Source: Apoda limacodes
Taxonomy: Eukaryota > Arthropoda > Insecta > Lepidoptera > Limacodidae
Assembly (NCBI GenBank): GCA_946406115.1
Contig: OX291558.1
Location: 15,926,205 to 15,990,204 of the forward strand
Direction of reading: 5' to 3'
Length of the DNA stretch: 64,000 nt
Below the pieces are notes generated by a model. The model was not told where the DNA came from, searched no databases, and saw only the letters and a list, made by a program, of their open reading frames with translations. How positions within the stretch are numbered: the first letter of the stretch is position 1; each line of letters begins with the position of its first letter. Positions 25,301 through 35,235 of this stretch are shown here, one piece after another. Made by a program: the position numbers and the translations under genes.

Positions 25301-26368
25301 TATCCCTAAAAACATAAATCAGTGTTTAAACTTGTCCGAAAGCCTTAACCCAAACAAAAGATTTTTAAGTTTTTGTTCGGTTTTTGAGCATCACGTGAAA
25401 ACTACCGAACGTAATTAAAATTTTTCGTAGGCAGTATTGTTGCTGGAAAAACAGTACCGTAGATGCTTTTTACATGCATCTAAAGTCGAGGACATTACAA
25501 GTGTTTCAAAAATTACACTAAGATTATAAACTTTACTATACCACAAGAATAATTTGTTATCTAAGATGAAGTTGTTTCACTTAACAACATACAGCAATAA
25601 TGAATTTGCACACAGAACATAATGTTCTGTGAATTTACATAATCAATAACAAAGTAACTTGGTCTTACTTGGTGTTACCTAAGTTAATGTAATCTGCGCT
25701 ATCACAGACAAATAAATTTTTGTGAATGTCCCCAGTACCTAAGTAATGTTGGTTAACTTAACATTCACTTATTGCAATATGCGCTTGGACTGTAATTGCG
25801 AAATAGCTGGCCGATGGTTTCTACTGCTAGAATTGCGGTCGCACAAGCGTGCCTATTAACCTGCGGTTTGCTGAACGAGCACCACCACCGGTGCATATGG
25901 TTGCTGTATTACGAAATAAAACAACTTATGCAATAAACATACTGCCTGTGTGGTAATTTGTACAAAGAGCCAATTTGAAATATAGTTTTCCTGTTAAAAG
26001 TAGGTACTACATTCTCAGCAAGTTCATAATCTTCGAGTAAGTAGATTTGGCAATAGAGTTTTCAATTGCTGGATCCCTCATACAGCATGCCAGCTGGATC
26101 CAGCGCAATTTTCAGCCAGCTGGATACAACACCAAGGCAAACGTGCAGCACACACATTTTTTATTGCCCCAATAGAGTGTATAATTTATATCACATTTCA
26201 GGAATAAAATCGTACTTACAGGATAAACTGCTAAAACAACGCCAACGTTGGTCAGGTACGGCCGCCAGTGTCGCACCGCAGCCCGCATCGTCAGCGCATA
26301 CAAGATGCAAGTTGCCAGCACTATTAAGATGCCATAGCACCAGAGCAACCATGCGTATGTGTGAAGAG
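10039..26368 (-). CDS. Ost-alpha: Organic solute transporter alpha-like (SLC51A family), six exons, first coding exon not found
   Basis: Read on -, the exons are 26368-26220, 21026-20878, 17935-17849, 15353-15257, 13771-13525 and 10238-10039. They join with matching phases into 308 codons and a TAG. The product has seven predicted membrane spans. Family signs are the PRSR-type motif after span 2; the cysteine cluster CCCWPCCP, a likely palmitoylated loop corresponding to the Cys-rich loop of human OST-alpha; LRWLVLQMPIVQTLIYVVIL; RFLVLQLALL; and the ending EMLLLSIWACRLY before a charged cytoplasmic tail. Human OST-alpha (340 residues) works with OST-beta to move bile acids and steroids; the insect substrate is unknown. 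Exon 26368 begins inside a codon, so about 20-40 N-terminal residues lie in an unlocated upstream exon. Introns are full of transposons. The related TMEM184 family is less likely. Confidence 0.9.
10316..10346. repeat. (TA)n microsatellite
   Basis: A TA run of about 31 bases in the last OST-alpha intron. Confidence 0.9.
10845..10910 (-). repeat. Degenerate tRNA-like SINE fragment
   Basis: On - it reads gtggctcgttcctagagcgg, then a segment ending gcaggttccgagacccgg. These match Pol III A-box and B-box spacing loosely. No complete cloverleaf is possible, so it is a SINE relic rather than a tRNA gene. A second A-box-like string lies at about 11130-11160. Confidence 0.4.
11271..11335 (-). mobile_element. 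Jockey-like retrotransposon 3' tail fragment
   Basis: On - it reads ggtgttgtaagtatccatag, then cgcttaccattaggcggatc. The same tail occurs in the longer element at 35236-36166. Only the tail is present. Confidence 0.6.
11430..12890 (+). pseudogene. Decayed RTE-like non-LTR retrotransposon (reverse transcriptase)
   Basis: Fragments in several frames read like an insect endonuclease-reverse transcriptase: IRMALKQLKSNKAAGDDGIT, then RPISLLSHIYKLLSRVITTN, LCVAFVDYEKAFD (RT motif A region), QVGLKMNIDKTKAIFNVHVA, and a 3' part ending in VGRP-like and TYVQQW-like remnants. Frameshifts and stops (for example at 11707 and 12210) show that it is dead. The YxDD catalytic block is lost around 12240-12290. 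It lies in the last OST-alpha intron, antisense to the gene. Confidence 0.85.
13191..13512 (-). mobile_element. MITE-like element, copy 2 of 4, beside the exon E splice donor
   Basis: It begins near catctttttgaagccggttg and ends ctcctttttgaaggcggtt at 13512. Exon E ends at 13525, so on the gene strand the terminal repeat starts at intron base 13 (gtaagtatttttaaccgcc). The other copies are at 9062, 26776 and 53086. Confidence 0.75.
13525..13771 (-). CDS. Ost-alpha: OST-alpha exon E: spans 5 and 6
   Basis: The acceptor is attttcag|gacctg and the donor is aaca|gtaagt. It encodes FVYIQPFIVISILCGVWGTI, a loop rich in Gly and Arg, RFLVLQLALLIVKLQCGFA and a LPEVMDLPCE loop. The intron after this exon holds a MITE whose terminal repeat begins 12 bases from the exon edge. 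Confidence 0.9.
14287..14600 (-). mobile_element. tRNA-derived SINE
   Basis: On -, the head (14600-14527) has an A-box-like ttagttggtag and a textbook B-box ggttcgattcc, about 40 bases apart. The body follows, and the element ends in an (ATT)n run at about 14316-14330. This head-body-tail order is typical of insect SINEs. A tail fragment sharing gacattacacacagc lies at about 48657-48682. It is in the OST-alpha intron, in gene orientation. Confidence 0.75.
15257..15353 (-). CDS. Ost-alpha: OST-alpha exon D: span 4
   Basis: A 97-base exon with acceptor cttgtag|gcagac and donor gacatg|gtaaga, phase 0. It encodes QTLTGLRWLVLQMPIVQTLI and the rest of the span to WAEDM. It is too short to appear as a convincing open frame alone and was confirmed by phase and hydropathy. 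Confidence 0.88.
15383..15870 (+). repeat. Direct repeat pair, copy 1
   Basis: About 485 bases, from tagatatagaatgtaaaaga to ctattaccgtgattt, match 18865-19355 over the whole length with scattered substitutions and small gaps. The shared tail caaaataggccaagtgc resembles the ccggccaagtgcgagtc head of a dispersed lepidopteran repeat. It starts about 30 bases from OST-alpha exon D. Confidence 0.8.
16989..17689 (-). pseudogene. Jockey-like non-LTR retrotransposon 3' end
   Basis: On - the frames read SIGDETLTQVSQIQDLGLLV, then RASKSLRFVLRQSTQF, YYAYVRSKLY, and after a frame break MVGLNTLELSRKMSLLMHYY and APTLINVLISQ. This is the thumb and C-terminal region of a Jockey/I-group reverse transcriptase. 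It is 5'-truncated and broken by at least one frameshift at about 17300. It is inserted between OST-alpha exons C and D, in sense orientation. Confidence 0.8.
17849..17935 (-). CDS. Ost-alpha: OST-alpha exon C: cysteine-rich loop
   Basis: An 87-base exon with acceptor gtttccag|gcg and donor cagaa|gtaagt. It encodes the loop with CCCWPCCPIPRP, the most diagnostic stretch of the family. It is flanked by transposon sequence on both sides: a Jockey-like fragment starts about 160 bases downstream on the coding strand. Confidence 0.9.
18230..18700 (+). repeat. LINE-like 3' fragment
   Basis: It contains ggctctgcggcgaaaaaaaa, then tcgtgaggaaacctg, and further on a short open stretch with VHFVNLWRRPIEL. 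The first two strings recur in tails of insect LINEs as I remember them. The boundaries are soft. Confidence 0.45.
18865..19355 (+). repeat. Direct repeat pair, copy 2
   Basis: The partner of 15383-15870, in the same orientation. The two copies flank OST-alpha exon C and the Jockey-like fragment. Downstream (19360-19690) lie further parts of the dispersed repeat, ending near ctacgaaaccctaa. Confidence 0.8.
20198..20395 (+). repeat. 198-bp repeat, copy 1 (inverted relative to copy at 41627)
   Basis: Runs from ttttgacgtgacaacgtc to ggcaaccagttttt. By eye it is the exact reverse complement of 41627-41824, and both flanks diverge immediately. It is richer in G and C than its surroundings. Internal inverted arms (gttttgacgtgacaacg-like and cattgtcacgtaaaac) bracket about 160 bases. 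No long open frame is shared. See findings. Confidence 0.9.
20878..21026 (-). CDS. Ost-alpha: OST-alpha exon B: end of span 2 to span 3
   Basis: The acceptor is ttttttcag|atagta and the donor is gtcag|gttagt. It encodes IVAGSAFVATVVPRSR, then AEAIAQEAVMIAMYHLYCMM and a GGVEQM turn. The proline after span 2 and the GG turn sit as in the family. Confidence 0.9.
21598..21655. repeat. Single transposon end fragment
   Basis: The string ggcgccctgggcggtcgccc, running on to ggccgccactg, looks like one end of a hAT-type MITE (CAGTGGCGGCC inverted). No matching second end was found nearby. Confidence 0.4.
22226..22790 (-). repeat. Composite of dispersed repeats
   Basis: 22226-22265 carries a ccggccaagtgtgagtc head. 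About 22480-22790 is a repeat related, in opposite orientation, to 50281-50500: shared landmarks on - are ggttcctgcatggctgattg, gggagtttcttgtcac and gtgtgggagctgggctac. It has short TA/CA-rich microsatellite edges and no coding potential. Confidence 0.6.
23694..24074 (-). mobile_element. Mariner-like inverted-repeat element (about 381 bp)
   Basis: The ends are ttagatccttacatatgaaa and, inverted, ttaggaccttacatatgaaa; TA flanks both ends (23692-23693 and 24075-24076), the target duplication of Tc1/mariner elements. The interior is too degenerate to read as transposase, so it is non-autonomous. Confidence 0.75.
24549..24627 (+). repeat. Short tandem duplication, period 44
   Basis: The stretch containing gtatttattttaatttgtta occurs twice, starting at 24549 and 24593, with one or two differences. 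It is AT-rich and non-coding. Confidence 0.8.
24670..24730 (+). repeat. Retrotransposon tail fragment
   Basis: Contains caaaatttcatccaaatcgt, then agagccgttacc, the reverse complement of the short fragment at 2403-2450. Confidence 0.55.
26220..26368 (-). CDS. Ost-alpha: OST-alpha exon A: spans 1 and 2
   Basis: The acceptor (on -) is tttctttccag|ct and the donor is tatcct|gtaagt. It encodes LHTYAWLLWCYGILIVLA, a short loop RAAVRHWRPYL, and the start of span 2 (VGVVLAVYP). The first two bases complete a codon begun upstream. Confidence 0.88.
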
Positions 26369-26484
26369 CTGGAAAGAAACACATGTATTTTTTAACACTC
26401 CGCATTATGGCCGTTCTGGACGTACCTAGCCAGGGTAACGTATAGCTATACAACGGTTGTCACCGCTGCACCACTGGTTAAAAT

Positions 26485-26545
26485 AATAAAAACCGGCTAA
26501 GTGCGAGTCGGACTCACGCACGAAGGGTTCCGTACTGTTATCTAT
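26485..26545 (+). repeat. Head of a dispersed lepidopteran-type repeat
   Basis: It reads aaaaaccggctaagtgcgag, then tcggactcacgcacgaaggg. Variants occur at about 16090, 22226 and 45713, and matching tails (ctacggaaccctaaaa) at about 19670, 19995 and 33275. It sits about 120 bases upstream of OST-alpha exon A. Confidence 0.65.
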
Positions 26546-26775
26546 AAAAATGGCAAAAAAATCACGTTTGTTGTGTGGGAGTCCCCCTTAAATATTTGTT
26601 TTATTTAAATTTAAGTATTTAGTTTTAAAGTAAATATATAACTAAATATTCTTTGAATATATCTTTAGAGTAATACTACTAAAATCAACTTTTTCGACAT
26701 AAGTACCTGAGATAGGTGTGACACGGCAGAATAATTGTAAACTCCTTTCTCTGTGGGTGATTTTTATTGGCCTTA

Positions 26776-27302
26776 AAAAGGGGGAGGTTTCAATTCGTCG
26801 GATTCTTTTTTTTATGTATGTTCCCCGATTACGCGAAGACGCCAGGACCGATTGGAGAAATTCTTTTTGTTTTTAAAAGGGTACACTTGTCAGGTAGTCC
26901 AGTATTAGTGTAGGCAGTGAATTAAAAACTAAAACTTTTGGAGGAAAAAAAATATTTGATGTTATTTGGAACTAGTGAAATGTAGATGTATGTAGACTTA
27001 TAGATTTTGTTACGAGTATGCATGTTTTTAGTGTACGAGAAAAGAAAGCAATTCGTTACTCGAAAGTAAAAAATAAAAATTTTATAACAAAAAAACAACC
27101 GACATCAAATAAATGCCAAAATAATTACTTATTTCCGAAAAAAATATATGAATTACTATTCAAAGTTGGTGTCTATGATATGTTACAGTTTATATTAACA
27201 CACTTCACTTGAATGATACCAACTTCAAACTGTAATTCAGATCAGATTTTTGGAAATAAGTATTTTAATCTTTTTAGTTCATCTTTTTGAAGCCAGTTTT
27301 TT
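26776..27302 (+). mobile_element. MITE-like element, copy 3 of 4
   Basis: Internal landmarks attcgtcggattc, tgtatgttccccgattac and tagtgtacgagaaaag are shared with the copy at 53086. It ends catctttttgaagccag. It carries an extra segment (about 27100-27240) absent from the other copies. Confidence 0.7.
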
Positions 27303-27757
27303 TTATCCCCACGTTAGGTACAAGTAAGACTTTCATTATAAACTACATAATATCCTTACTATTTGTATAACTTAAACTTTACTATTTACCTGTCATTTAC
27401 CGTTTGATTGATTGATTTGATTTAGTTGAAAAGGTCAGGAGACCGTTTTAGATCCCACGATTCAGCTTTATTACATAATGACTGAATGACCCAATTACCT
27501 ACTACTTGGAAAAGTTAATTTAAGATTCATATCATACACAACAACGTTTGCACAATTACGACACTCGTAATCACTAATAACGAAGGAAATACTGTCAGCC
27601 TTTTAGGTACACTGCCCCATCAGGCCAACAAGTTTTTTTTTATTTTTAGGTTTTTAAGTTTTTAAATTAATTTTAATCTATTTCCTAAGACTGTTACTTA
27701 CTTAATAGAAAACTGTTAATATAATAAATGACTTTATAACAAAAGTATCTACATATA

Positions 27758-28850
27758 CAGGGTTAACCCTGTGTAACATTTAAAGGTTAGGTCGACCTAC
27801 ATCCTTTAAGAGGGAGTTATTTTCATCATTTCTGACCGTTTTGACTATGAAACACCGTACCCTAAACTTAACTGTTCTTAAGTTATAGTAATTTGAAGTA
27901 TTTTCTAAAAAATTGCTGTTTTTTTGCCTATTGTCCCCTTTTTTGTGTTTTGTGTCTCTAATTTATTTAGTTTTGCTATATTTGCGTAGTAGATTAGTTG
28001 CTTAATTATTCTGAATACTAAAATTACAAGTACTGAGTCGTAGTAGACGATGAACAATATAAACAAGAAATGAATTCGGAAAAATTGTTATTTCTTTCTT
28101 CAATATTAGAAAAAAAGTATATGACAGTTGTGCTGCAGATATTCGGAAAAATATCTACGGTTCCTTACCTTTCTTACAATGTACAACAAGCTATGGTATT
28201 TTCAGGATGCTTAGAAAAAACTTTGATGAAAAGCTACTAGGTAGTATTAAAAAATAATGGTAATAGAGCGTCAAATTTATAACTTGGGTCAGAAAACATA
28301 TTAAAACAATCAAATAGATATCAAATTATGTTTATTAATCTTTTTAACTTACAGTCTACAATACAAATGTTCCACATGTCCACCTCTGTATCGTGCACAA
28401 ACTCGCATTCTGTGTCTTAAGCCACTTTTTACTACGCCAGTTGTAAAACCTCTTCTTATTTCGTTTGCGGCATCAATTATTTTCTGTCGCAAAATATCAA
28501 CAGATGATATTGGATTTGGTTCATCATACACCAAACTTTCATGTGTCCCCACACATAAAAAACCATGGAGGTCAAGTCCTAGCTGACCACGGCGTTAGTC
28601 CTCCTCTTCCGATCCACTTATTTATACTATTCATCGTCTACTCCGACTCAGTTAGAACAAGTAATTGAGACACAAAACACAAAACAAGGGGACAATAGAC
28701 AAAAAACGTTATTTTTTTAAAAAAAACTTCAAAGTACTATAGCTTAAGAACGGTTAAATTCACGGTACAGTGTTTCATAGTCAAATCAGTCAGAAATGAT
28801 AGAAACGACATCCTCTTAAAGGATATAGGTCGACTTAACCTTTAACCCTG
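27758..28850 (-). mobile_element. IS630/mariner-like element with long inverted repeats
   Basis: About 200-bp ends are inverted copies: cagggttaaccctgtgtaac leftwards and cagggttaaaggttaagtcg inverted from the right. Both are flanked by TA (27756-27757 and 28851-28852). Between them lies a decayed transposase end. The left repeat has an extra 16-base stretch after cagggtta. Confidence 0.8.
28349..28640 (-). pseudogene. Transposase C-terminal remnant
   Basis: On - it reads NKWIGRGGLTPWSA, stops and frame breaks, then THESLVYDEPNPISSVDILR and GLRHRMRVCARYRGGHVEHL. The order (xxWIGRxGxxxWSARSP, LVYxxP, RxxxCxxxxGGHxEHL) matches the last third of IS630/mariner-type DDE transposases common in arthropods. 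The catalytic domain is absent. Confidence 0.7.
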
Positions 28851-31800
28851 TATACAGGCCTTTTTTTGTCACTTTTTTTTTTGGGGGCACGCTAATTCTC
28901 GAATTCTTGAATATACGATATGCGATACTGCGTGCTCCCACGTGCCCCCACAAAAAAATCCCTGCATATACATACCTATATCTATACGTATACGTAAATA
29001 TATGTACATAAACGTATATATAAATATAAACATACCTACACATTACTAAGATAAGTTGTATTCTGCTTGTTTTAGTAGTATTCCTGTTGAAATCGCTCTT
29101 CTGAGTACTAAGCTACATATTTTGAAATATTTAAAACGGGAGTGAGGCTAATTGAGGCAGTTTTCGGTAGTTGACAATAAACCGGTTCACTGTAAACTGT
29201 TTTGTATCTTACAATTTGATAACACTGCTTGTGATATTTTCGATCGAAAAGACCCAGAGGTGCGGTATTTGTTTCATAATCTTTTTTTTTTGTATTATTT
29301 TCGGATTGCCTTGCTAGGTACCTTCAAGTTACTTTTTAGTGCATCCGTGCACCTCACCACGAACATTTCATCTGCGGCGTATTAACAGGACGGACTTGTG
29401 AAGTGAGTAAGAGTAAGAAAGACTAAAAATATACCAAAGATGTCATGTATTCTGTAATGTCTGTCTGTAACTTAGTTTTACTAGCATTTTTTTGTCATAG
29501 GTTTTGGTGCTAATTATAAAAAAATATATGCTTTTTGTTTTACATATAACATATGTTTTCTTTGGCTGAGAGGCAAATACCAAGACTTTCAAAGTTTTTT
29601 TAAAATATAAACAAAGTGGTTTTTTTCAGTAAAATAAAGTTTTTTTTTTTGATTATATTACGTGTTAATTCTGAAATATATATAAAATTCTATAATATTA
29701 TATAAAACTATTAAAAACTTAAAAAATTTACTTAGGTATGATTCAAAGAGATTAAAGTACTCACGGGTTAATTATAATAATGAAGCTAGCTACAGCTGTA
29801 GCTATAGTTTGTTTAAGTTCGGTTATTCTAACACATTTTACAGCTATACTTTCACATTTATAATATTAGTGGGAAGTAGCATTAGTTTAATATAGCGTGC
29901 TAATTTTATTATTAGCTTAAGATTCTTGCTTTTGACAATGAGCGTTTATTTTCGTGTTGGTAAAATATTGTTATACTGTTTACTTTAAAAAACGGCATGT
30001 ACGTCATTTGATTAAGTCAATATTTGTTTTAAAAAAGTATGTAAAAAACAAAAGGCAATAAAAACCTATAACTTTATTTTTTAATAAAGTTTTGACTGAC
30101 AGGTTATTTTGTTTTTTTTGCCACATTACAATTATGTATTGATATTAACAAAATGTGCATACATCAATAAATGGTTTATTGAATGTTTTTCATTGACCCA
30201 GTGAACCATAAGACACTTAAAAGAAGATTGCATGTAATAAAATTAATGAAAATAAATTCGCCCAATATGAATGATTAATCGTACTACGGCATGTACAATA
30301 TATATATAATTGGACGAATTTATATATAAATTTATATATAAATATATATATAGATAACTATGAAATATATGTTGGTAGGACTTCCTAAGTTAGATTCAAA
30401 AGTTACAATACGATTTGTGGTGCCTCGCAGCATGTGTCATTCCATCGAGTTTCTCACTTCTTTTTGACATTTACTGATCAAACACAATTTTGCATAGCCT
30501 TTCTCATAAAATTGGGGCTTGAATTCTTGTCTGAAAAATTGTGATGTGCAAAACATGTGCCTTTAATGTTAGTTGGGACCATTTGTATAAAAAATTGAAT
30601 CCTGTATAATTTTAAAGGTAAGTAGGAATTTAAAGATATTTATTTATAGAAAATGACTTTAAAACTATCTCGGGCCACTTTCGACCCCAACTTTACTTAA
30701 ATTTGACCAACACACTTGCAATTTGACGTGTCTAGTAAGACCCTCTTTTAATAGCCAAATCTCAAATTTTAATAAAAACTTACCATTCACGGAATAATGA
30801 CGTCCTTTTATCACTGGCTGACTCACTCATCTAAAAGTTTTGACTATTTCTAGTGACTAAGTAAGTTAAAAATTGGTGTGAAAGTAGGCTACTGTCCAGT
30901 TATGTATTTTATGTAGGAAAATGTCGGACATCATCAATTAAGGTTCAGTATATAAAACAAAGTTATTAATGCGGCCACTATATTATAACAATAAGGCATG
31001 TAACTGTAAATTAGATGTTGTATTGTTATTATTAAACAATTTTACCCCAATTAACCGAGAAAGTGTTTGTGAAGGCGGTATCTTGAACTTGGCTTTATTT
31101 CACATTTATGTTTTTAGTGGGTTACATTCTTACATGTAGCATTAAGCACGCAGGTCACGCGAAACACCTAAGTATGGGTCAAACGTCATAGTATGTAATA
31201 TAAAATATGTTAGCATTGAAACATTGAAGTATCAAAAAACTAAAAAGCACAGAAATTATGAGAGTTTTTTTGGATTTACATCAGCGTTTTCTAATGGTTT
31301 TTCCAATTCCCTACACATATACGGTAAAGCTATACGAAAACCTCTGGATAACAATTGTCAAACGATCGCTTTCTTAACTGCATGGTTAGGAAATAAGCAG
31401 TGTATTAAACTATTAAAAGCAAGAATTTTGAGAGTTCACTAGTTATATTTTTTACGAATTTGTATTATAAGCTTGTTTTGAAAAATAATAGTGTGACTTC
31501 GGAACACTAAAAAGGAGAAACTGTCTTTGAAATTGTTTAAGTAAAATACTTCTTATTATTAACAGATGATTAAGGATTCTTTTCCATCCTGCCTCATCTT
31601 CTATTTTATTGCCTTCTATGAAAAAGCCATTGGGCTATTATTTGCCTACTACGTTAGTGAGTGGTAGTATTTTTTTTACAACTGAGATTGCGATCCGCCT
31701 GATGGTAAGTGGTCACCGCAGCCTATGGACGCTTGCAACACATTAAAGGTTAATGGTAAAAATACGTTCTTATACTAATCTATTTCCCAAATTATTCAAT

Positions 31801-34200
31801 GGTAAAATCCAATAACCTTAGTATAAGTAGGTATAATAAAATGAGAGTGGAAATTATGCTCAATATATGCAAATATGACAAATCTTCAGATTTTATATGC
31901 TAGAATCTAAGGCGGTCCACACCGCACATACAATATAAAATTTCGCTTACACAGCGAATAAAGCTTGACGCGCCACCTGCACGTGTCCTCTTTTTTCGTT
32001 CTGGCTGGATACCAACTAGTGCCCGCTCACCGAGAGCATACTGTATCTATTTCTATTTAGCTCTTTACTGAATATACGATTTTTTTTACCCGAGTAGTAT
32101 TGCTTTATTCCTGCACCCTTGCCTACCTATCTTCACCGCATTCATCACCCTATTTTCCTAATTTGAGCCAAATTAGAGTTTACAACGTGTATTCGTTGCT
32201 TAGTTAATTATTTTTATTCATTTGTACCTAAGATTATGTTTGATTATATTATTGTTAAAAGAGTTTAACGAAATCAGTTAATGACATCAAGGTGACACCC
32301 ACTAGGTGCCGTACTGACGACCTAGTTATGTAGGTTCTTGGCAATTTAAGTCGTTGATAGTCTTTAGAGGAAGAAGGTATGTTCAGTAGTGATGGTCTAG
32401 CGACTGATATAATGAGGATATTTATAGGAGAGAAAATCATTGTGTTCCGAAAGAATTATATCATATAGTATGACCTGCTCTTCAACCGACTTCAAATCTT
32501 TGTTGTTTTGTAAAATTGCTTAATCTGTCTGTCTTGCCGATGAGCACATAAACTCTGATGACCTAGCTCGCAGTTTATAAGTTGGTTCATAATGACAATG
32601 TTTTGAAACTAGTTGGTTAGTTATGTCCTAATACATATTATTTAAGTCAGCAGTGTCAAACTACCGTGATTTCGCCAAAATGTCTTTAGTTTTCTTGACC
32701 ATACCTTAATCTTTAGGCTACTAATATTAAAGAATAAAGATCTCGATGAATTGAAAAGGAGAAAGGGAGAATTGGAGAGCTACCTTTAAAAAAAAATATT
32801 TTTTCCACAAAACTGTATGGGCTGGCGGCGATTATTAGACATTTTTCTGTTAAATTTCATAATAATCGATACTAATACCTACGACGAAATTACACTGACG
32901 AGCAAAAATAACTAGTCACTTACAGAGACAATGATATTTCCTAAACAACTCATAGCTCTATGAAGTCTAATGAACATCAACCGTATTAATCAATTACTTA
33001 ATTATTCATGTGTAAAATAAAACACTATTTAATATTAAATATGTCAAAACTTTAAGGATTTGGTTTATTCCAATTGTTTAGGCAAGAAGACTTGATCATG
33101 CACTTCTTGGACTAGTGCCCGTCTCAAAATAAACAGAAAAAGACAGTAGGTACCTAGCATATATCAATAAATATTGGTTGGACTAGAGCCGTTATTAATG
33201 AAAACATGTATATCCTATGATAAATTATTGCCATATACTTGTCTCGATTTCGCAAAAATAATCGATTCAATTGGCTACGGAACCCTAAAAAATAATTGTA
33301 TTTCATATCACTTGAATCACCTATATATTTCATAGATAAGTATAAGTATAATGATTCATATAAATTAAAAGCAATTTATAGCTGTGATTGACCGATAAAT
33401 ACTTCTTATCATAATGGTTTGTATGAATCGATTTTTTAATACTTTTTTTTTTAAATAATTTTATTTGAAAATATTTTTACACTTCTGTTATCGTGAATAT
33501 TTCTTATTTTTTTATTGATACGCAAATAAAGTGTAAGCGGAGGTGAGACACAATGTTTTTACTTTGTAAGAAAATAACTGTGAAAAAATAAATTTTACAG
33601 AAAAAAAAATACTTAAAAGTTTTCATACTTCAGTTTAATGGAGCTATAATCTAAGCTCATATCCACTGTTATTTATTTTAATTTTATTACAAAACGTGTG
33701 GCGGTTCTCATAAAGCTGTAAAAATCCATAAGAATCGATGAAAGGATGGATGAACTGACATGAAAAAAATATATGGGTACTGTTTTAATTTAGCTATTAC
33801 AGCCCCTACAAAAGGTCATATTTTTAAGTTACTCAGGTACCTAGTAATATTTACTTCCCAAAAGTTATCAGTTCGTCGTTCAATCGCCCTTGTGTAGTGG
33901 GGTAGTTAGTTAGTATTTGATGACAATTGTTTTGATTGTATTGGGTCGAGTTAGAGCGCCATTGCTCAGGTGGTAGCAGTCATTTATGTGTCCCCAGATT
34001 AAAGCATTCTGTCATCTTGTACCTGGATGGTTAATTGTTGGACGATCGTAAATAGGGAGTTGGAGTTTCATTGAGAATTGGGGAAGGTTGGAGTTTAAGC
34101 GAGAATTGTGTAAGAATTTAGCACCCGCCATAATATAACCAAATTTAATCGAAGGCGCAAGTTGTCACCGCTTTGTGTGTGATTAAAACAAGATAATTTT
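28851..34200. other. AT-rich intergenic stretch without a supported gene
   Basis: It holds AT-rich filler, a palindromic TA-rich patch at 30298-30357, a Jockey tail fragment on - at about 31680-31745, and a ctacggaaccctaaaa repeat tail at about 33275. No frame here has splice sites or composition that I would defend as coding. Confidence 0.6.
31680..31745 (-). mobile_element. Jockey-like 3' tail fragment
   Basis: On - it reads ggtgttgcaagcgtccatag... as in 36080-36125 of the longer copy. Only the tail is present. Confidence 0.6.
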
Positions 34201-34222
34201 AACCACACCTTTTTGCGTTGTC

Positions 34223-34418
34223 ATGAATGATGATACTAACCAGCTAAGTATGAATGGAAATCCGGTTGAAGGCTGTACGTATGACACAACACGGAGGCGT
34301 TTATTGGAGCACCAGTTTCAGATACTGCCTTGTCAACATTTGTGTGGCGAGGTACAATTACTCTCGCCCCACTACTTTCTTCACTCAACAAATCCATTTT
34401 ACTTTATTATAATCACTG
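34223..34418 (+). other. Possible first coding exon of an unknown + strand gene
   Basis: ATG at 34223 opens 65 codons (MNDDTNQLSMNGNPVEGCTY, then RRRLLEHQFQILPCQHLCGE) and runs into a strong donor, cactg|gtaagtat, at 34418. A weaker donor, gcgag|gtacaa, lies earlier at about 34351. No downstream exon was identified and the family is not recognised. It could be chance. Confidence 0.25.
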
Positions 34419-34529
34419 GTAAGTATATAGTTAACACAATGGTGAGAAAAACACTGTTTTAGAAAGTTTCCTTCATGATATTTTGGTATTCCTTTGGATA
34501 ACAATATAGTTTTATTTAGTCTATGTAAA

Positions 34530-34745
34530 TCACATTCAGATTTCGAAACTCGCGCGCTTTTATTTTTTCGTACCCGAATAGGCTGTGCGACGCTGAGGCT
34601 ACGATCAGCAGCGTTCTGCTGCAATCAACTTCCACCACCACAAGCTGTTGTGCCGGCTTGCGTTCACTTTCTTTCGACATTCTGGCCTGCGCAACATCAG
34701 CCAATTATTAGCGGTTTCGGCATACACCTGGTGTCCGAGCCGTAA
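34530..34745. other. GC-richer patch with a CAGCAG/CTGCTG hairpin
   Basis: About 215 bases of clearly higher GC than the flanks, open in several frames on both strands, containing cagcagcgttctgctg. It could be a promoter-type CpG patch or an old coding or transposon fragment. No function is assigned. Confidence 0.35.
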
Positions 34746-35235
34746 CATTACTAACATAATTTTAACATATAACATAGTTTGCCCATATTTTACAGTTTCG
34801 TTTCGTTATCTAAATATCGCACGAGGGCCTCGATAGGATAAGATAACGTTGTTGTAGATATAACAATAGTGGACAAATAGAATGTTTGACATATTCTAAG
34901 TAAATTATTAGTTTTGTGCATAAAAATACACACACTTAGTATATATAATACACTTTGCCGCATTTGATTTGGGTTCGAAAAGTGTGATAGAAATTTATAT
35001 AAATACATATATTACAGCTAGGTATATGTAATAATTACATACTGTACTGAACTGTAGAGGTTCAAAAATTTGATTTCGTTTCGATATCGACAAGGAAGAT
35101 TGAAATTTACAATTATCTTTCTATCTATATATTTGTCTATCCATTACCCATATCTATATTATATCTATCTTCTCTATCCCTACATCTTCTTCACAAGTTT
35201 TTGTATTGTTTGGTTATATATCGTGAGTGTTAACT

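Noticed and set aside
26369..26453. In-frame ATGs just upstream of OST-alpha exon A as the true start
   Set aside because: A good acceptor (tttctttccag) precedes exon A, and the resulting N-terminus (MRSVKKYMCFF) is short and unlike the family. It is kept only as an alternative.
30785..30832. Minus-strand ATG frame (MSESASDKRTSLFRE) ending at a strong donor, considered as OST-alpha exon 1
   Set aside because: It leaves two bases, whereas exon A needs one from the exon before it, and it shows no family resemblance.
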